Shown here: positions 60,801-64,000 of the stretch, piece after piece
Position numbering within the stretch: the stretch's first letter is position 1
Layout of the letters: every line of letters starts with the position of its first letter
Translations under genes and position numbers: made by a program
The notes under the pieces: generated by a model
What the model was told of the DNA's origin: nothing
The model's input: only the letters and a program-made list of their open reading frames with translations
The model's database searches: none
NCBI RefSeq assembly: GCF_016808095.1
Contig: NC_068971.1
Span: forward strand, 11,792,501-11,856,500
From: Vigna angularis
Taxonomy: Eukaryota; Streptophyta; Magnoliopsida; Fabales; Fabaceae
Length of the DNA stretch: 64,000 bases
Direction: 5' to 3'

Positions 60801-63256
60801 GCGCACTCTTGTGATTGGCTCCAGGGATCTTTCTGATGCTGAACTTGAGGAGTGGCAAAGCTGTTATGAAGAGGCAAGCACTTCGTTGACTGACAGAGCT
60901 ACTAAACTAAGGCAAACAGCAGCTCTTATAGAAAGCAATTTAAAGTTACTTGGAGCAACTGGAATTGAGGACAAGCTACAGGAGGGAGTACCAGAAGCCA
61001 TTGAGGCTCTACGGCAAGCTGGAATCAAGGTCTGGGTTCTTACTGGTGATAAGCAAGAGACAGCAATTTCAATTGGTCTTTCCTGCAAACTTCTTAGTGG
61101 AGATATGCAGCAGATTATTATAAATGGCACTTCAGAGGTTGAATGTAGAAGTCTTCTGGCTGATGCTAAAGCCAAATATGGTGTGAAATCTTCAAGTGGA
61201 GGTCGTCGGAGTTCGAAACACAAAACCAATGCTGGACATGGAGATCTTGATATTCCCAATGGTTTCCCCAAATGGAATCCTGGAAAGGAAGAGGGCACTA
61301 TTGCTCCATTGGCACTTATAATTGATGGCAACAGTTTGGTTTATATTTTGGAGAAGGAACTAGAGTCAGAGGTAAAATTGTCCTTCCATTCTAACTTTTT
61401 TTGAAATATTAATAACTTATTGGACGTGTAAAACTTACTTTTTATCTCAGTGTTGTTCTATTGTTGTAGATTAATATACCACAGATTTTGATGGAGGTTG
61501 TTAAATAAAATTTTAAGGGTAAATATTGACCGATTTCCTATTTCCTTTCAACAGCTTTTTGACCTGGCAACTTCCTGCAAGGTTGTGCTTTGCTGTCGTG
61601 TTGCGCCCTTGCAAAAGGCAGGAATTGTTGATTTGATCAAGAGCCGGACAGATGATATGACACTGGCTATAGGCGATGGTAAGTTCTTTATAATTTTATG
61701 AAATGGCAGTTAATTTTTGGTTTTTCTTGGGGAGCCTGCTCACTGGTTGATAATAATTTGCCCATAAAGTTGAGGTCACCAAGCTTCGCTAGTTTTGCCA
61801 GGTGGATTTTAATATATAACTTGATTTAATGTGAACTAAATCTTTTTCGTTCTGATTACTTTCGACAGGGGCCAATGACGTGTCAATGATCCAAATGGCA
61901 GATGTTGGTGTAGGAATATGTGGGCAGGAAGGGCGCCAAGCAGTGATGGCTTCAGATTTTGCAATGGGACAGTTTCAGTTTTTAAAAAAATTACTTCTGG
62001 TTCATGGGCACTGGAATTATCAGCGTGTTGGCTATTTAGTTCTGTACAACTTCTACCGCAATGCTGTCTTTGTGTTGATGTTATTTTGGTATGTATGGTT
62101 ACTCGTGTTTGTATGAGTTGGCCACTCTTAACTTCATTCTTTCAATATCCCTGATATTGCAGAATTTGGACAAGCTTGAATTAAAAGCATGTGATTTTCA
62201 ATATTTATTCTCTCTGCTGATGATATTAATAGGCTGTGTGCAGATAATTGACCAAAGGATTTTTCTATATTTAGATGTTAACTTATGTTTATACAGCTCT
62301 ATCTTATGATATTGTGATGCCAACGTGTATGGGGGAGATATATATATCTTCTCTCTGTTTTGCTATCCTTGTTGATATGTGTAATATGTAGGGCGTGCCA
62401 TAAATTATGGGTTCAAAGATAAAAGTTACATTATTTTAATGATAGTTACATGTTTTTATGGGATTGTAAACATTCTGATGTAATAATGTCTTTCTATGTC
62501 TTAGGTATATATTATGCACGGCTTTTTCTACAACTTCTGCGTTGACAGATTGGAGTAGTGTTTTCTATTCTGTGATATACACATCTGTACCTACTATTAT
62601 TGTTGGTATTCAAGATAAGGACTTGAGTCATAGGACACTCTTGCAGTATCCTAAGCTGTATGGTTCAGGTCACAGGCAAGAAGCGTACAATATGCAACTA
62701 TTTTGGATCACTATGATTGATACAGTATGGCAGAGCCTTGTTCTTTTCTACATCCCATTGTTCACCTATAAGGACAGTTCAATTGACATATGGAGCATGG
62801 GCAGTTTGTGGACAATTGCAGTTGTTATCCTTGTAAATGTGCACCTTGGTATGGACATTAACCGTTGGGTATTAATTACTCATGTTGCGATCTGGGGTTC
62901 GATTATCATTACGTATGGTTGCATGGTGATATTGGATTCTATACCTGTCTTTCCCAATTACTGGTTAGTTACATAATTATTATGTAATATGTATTATTGA
63001 CCTCGCATTACTGTGGGGTATAAGATATAACTAACTAATCCCTTGAAAACATTGCAGGACTATTTATCATTTGGCAAGGTCCCCTACATATTGGATAACA
63101 ATTTTACTTATAATTATTGTGGCATTGCTCCCTCGCTTTATTTGTAAAGTTGTCTATCAAATTTTTTGGCCTTCGGACATCCAGATAGCTAGAGAAGCTG
63201 ATTTAATGAGAAAACGACATGCTACTTTGCGGCCAAGGCTCCAAGTTTCCAGTTAA
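57870..63256 (+). CDS. ALA1: P4-type phospholipid-transporting ATPase (ALA1-like flippase)
   Basis: Seven exons (57870-59616, 60111-60456, 60597-61371, 61555-61678, 61869-62088, 62505-62963, 63058-63256) with GT-AG introns give 1289 residues; the N-terminal tail is about 130 residues longer than in Arabidopsis ALA1. Signatures: first membrane pair at ~198-240 ([18 protein letters not shown]), the P4 actuator motif DGES at 315-318, membrane spans at ~421-446 and ~477-508, the phosphorylated Asp550 in DKTGTLT, the nucleotide-domain [23 protein letters not shown] with Asp849, and [10 protein letters not shown] (996-1005). Six C-terminal spans follow in exons 5-7. The enzyme flips aminophospholipids to the cytosolic leaflet of plasma and endomembranes, normally with an ALIS (Cdc50) partner, not seen here. 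No damage seen. It shares no obvious function with its neighbours. Confidence 0.95.
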
Positions 63257-64000
63257 CATGTGTTACTGTCCCGTGTCTTGTAGAAATTACGGAAATCTCA
63301 ATTGAAGTGGCTTCCCTTATATTTTTCCATCACAATGCATTCTTGTGAGAGTTGGTTGCATAAGTTACAAGGTATGGGCATGCTTTCTCTATTTTTCTGT
63401 TCTTAATGTTTGCTGTTATTATTGTTATTATTATTATCACAATGATGATGATTTTTCATTTTTCTAATATTATTTTCAGCACACTAGTTTTTTCGGGTTT
63501 GGTGGTTGTCATTATCCAATAATAAATTCATTTTAGATTGCAAATTGACCAACCCATGTTCATATTAGCCTGTCTGAGGTTAGAAGACATCCATTTTTCC
63601 ATTAAAGTGGTAATTTGTGAACCAGGATAGATACAGAAATTGCCTAAGGAGTGGTAGAAGGCTTAGACATGCATAATATTCAAGAATTATAGCTCAAGGT
63701 ACTTGGTTGAATAATGAAGTACCACTTCTGCTCTGCTGCGTTCACCCTCCTCATTTGTTCTTCAGGAGTGTGTGGACTCTAGGCATAGTCTACTCTAATT
63801 GTATGTGGAATGGAAAGAGTAATGTTTAACATATAGGATAGTTGAGATAGGATAGGAATTTATTTAAATTTGGGTTTCTTAAAGAAACTAATTGGTTTAT
63901 CGTAGAAACTAATGGGTTTTATTAAAGTTTGTGCTACTGTTTCAGTGCCTTTTTTCTTAGGATGACGAACAGACACATAAGTTCTTGTTAAACATGAAGA
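63257..64000 (+). other. ALA1 3' flank
   Basis: Follows the stop codon at 63254-63256. The first few hundred bases should be the 3' untranslated region. No further gene recognised before the window ends; an (ATT)n-like stretch lies near 63415-63440. Confidence 0.6.

Noticed and set aside
60864..61331. 155-codon open frame antisense to ALA1 exon 3
   Set aside because: Shadow of the nucleotide-binding domain exon; no independent support.
1..64000. CRISPR array, operon, phage or bacterial defence system
   Set aside because: Spliced genes and transposons show plant nuclear DNA. Repeats found are microsatellites, subterminal repeats or simple tandem duplications, not spaced arrays.
1..64000. tRNA or rRNA genes
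   Set aside because: No cloverleaf with A and B boxes or rRNA-like block was recognised; the tRNA-like match at 46123 is a retroelement primer site.

Overview
This is plant nuclear DNA, most likely from a legume of the Phaseoleae type (bean, cowpea or soybean relatives). The evidence is multi-exon genes with GT-AG introns, AT-rich intergenic DNA, strongly plant-specific proteins (chloroplast STN8-type kinase, TOR-pathway S6 kinase, ALA1-type flippase) and transposon families I associate with legume genomes: CACTA elements ending in CTTGTAGTG or CTAGTG, SIRE/Maximus-like LTRs, and Athila-like elements whose leaders carry GCGCTCAGCGCC patches. The species assignment is inference; the plant origin is secure.

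Layout. 1-4.9 kb is transposon DNA: the right end of one CACTA element with a five-exon Transposase_24-like gene, then a decayed CACTA-type C48 (Ulp1-like) protease remnant with its own right terminus. 6.4-9.8 kb is an intact 15-exon GH27 alpha-galactosidase on the minus strand. 11.4-17.2 kb is a retrotransposon cluster: a 2.24 kb solo LTR, a SIRE-like LTR, and a copia element split by a short TRIM-like insertion. 19.2-21.7 kb is a GH5 endo-beta-mannanase (plus strand, one GC-AG intron). 23.5-26.3 kb is STN8-like kinase (minus) and 27.7-32.4 kb an S6K kinase (minus). 34.9-38.6 kb is a plastid-targeted PRC-barrel-like protein (plus), and 39.7-40.5 kb a small coiled-coil protein with a KEN box (plus). 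42-56 kb is a second nested transposon block: gypsy gag on plus, an Athila-like element on minus, a CACTA TNP2 transposase on minus split by a SIRE-like LTR, and a copia gag relic. 57.9-63.3 kb is a complete seven-exon P4-ATPase (ALA1-like).

How the genes relate. The alpha-galactosidase and beta-mannanase are divergent neighbours that attack the side chains and backbone of the same polymer, galactomannan. This is the one neighbour pair with an obvious shared substrate. The other genes look like independent housekeeping or regulatory loci: STN8 acts on photosystem II phosphorylation, S6K on TOR-dependent translation, ALA1 on phospholipid flipping. I did not find a convincing undescribed system. 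The most useful leads are the galactomannan gene pair, upstream ORFs on S6K and ALA1, the GC-AG intron in the mannanase, and the nested transposon boundaries. All exon boundaries were placed by hand from splice consensus, reading-frame continuity and family knowledge.
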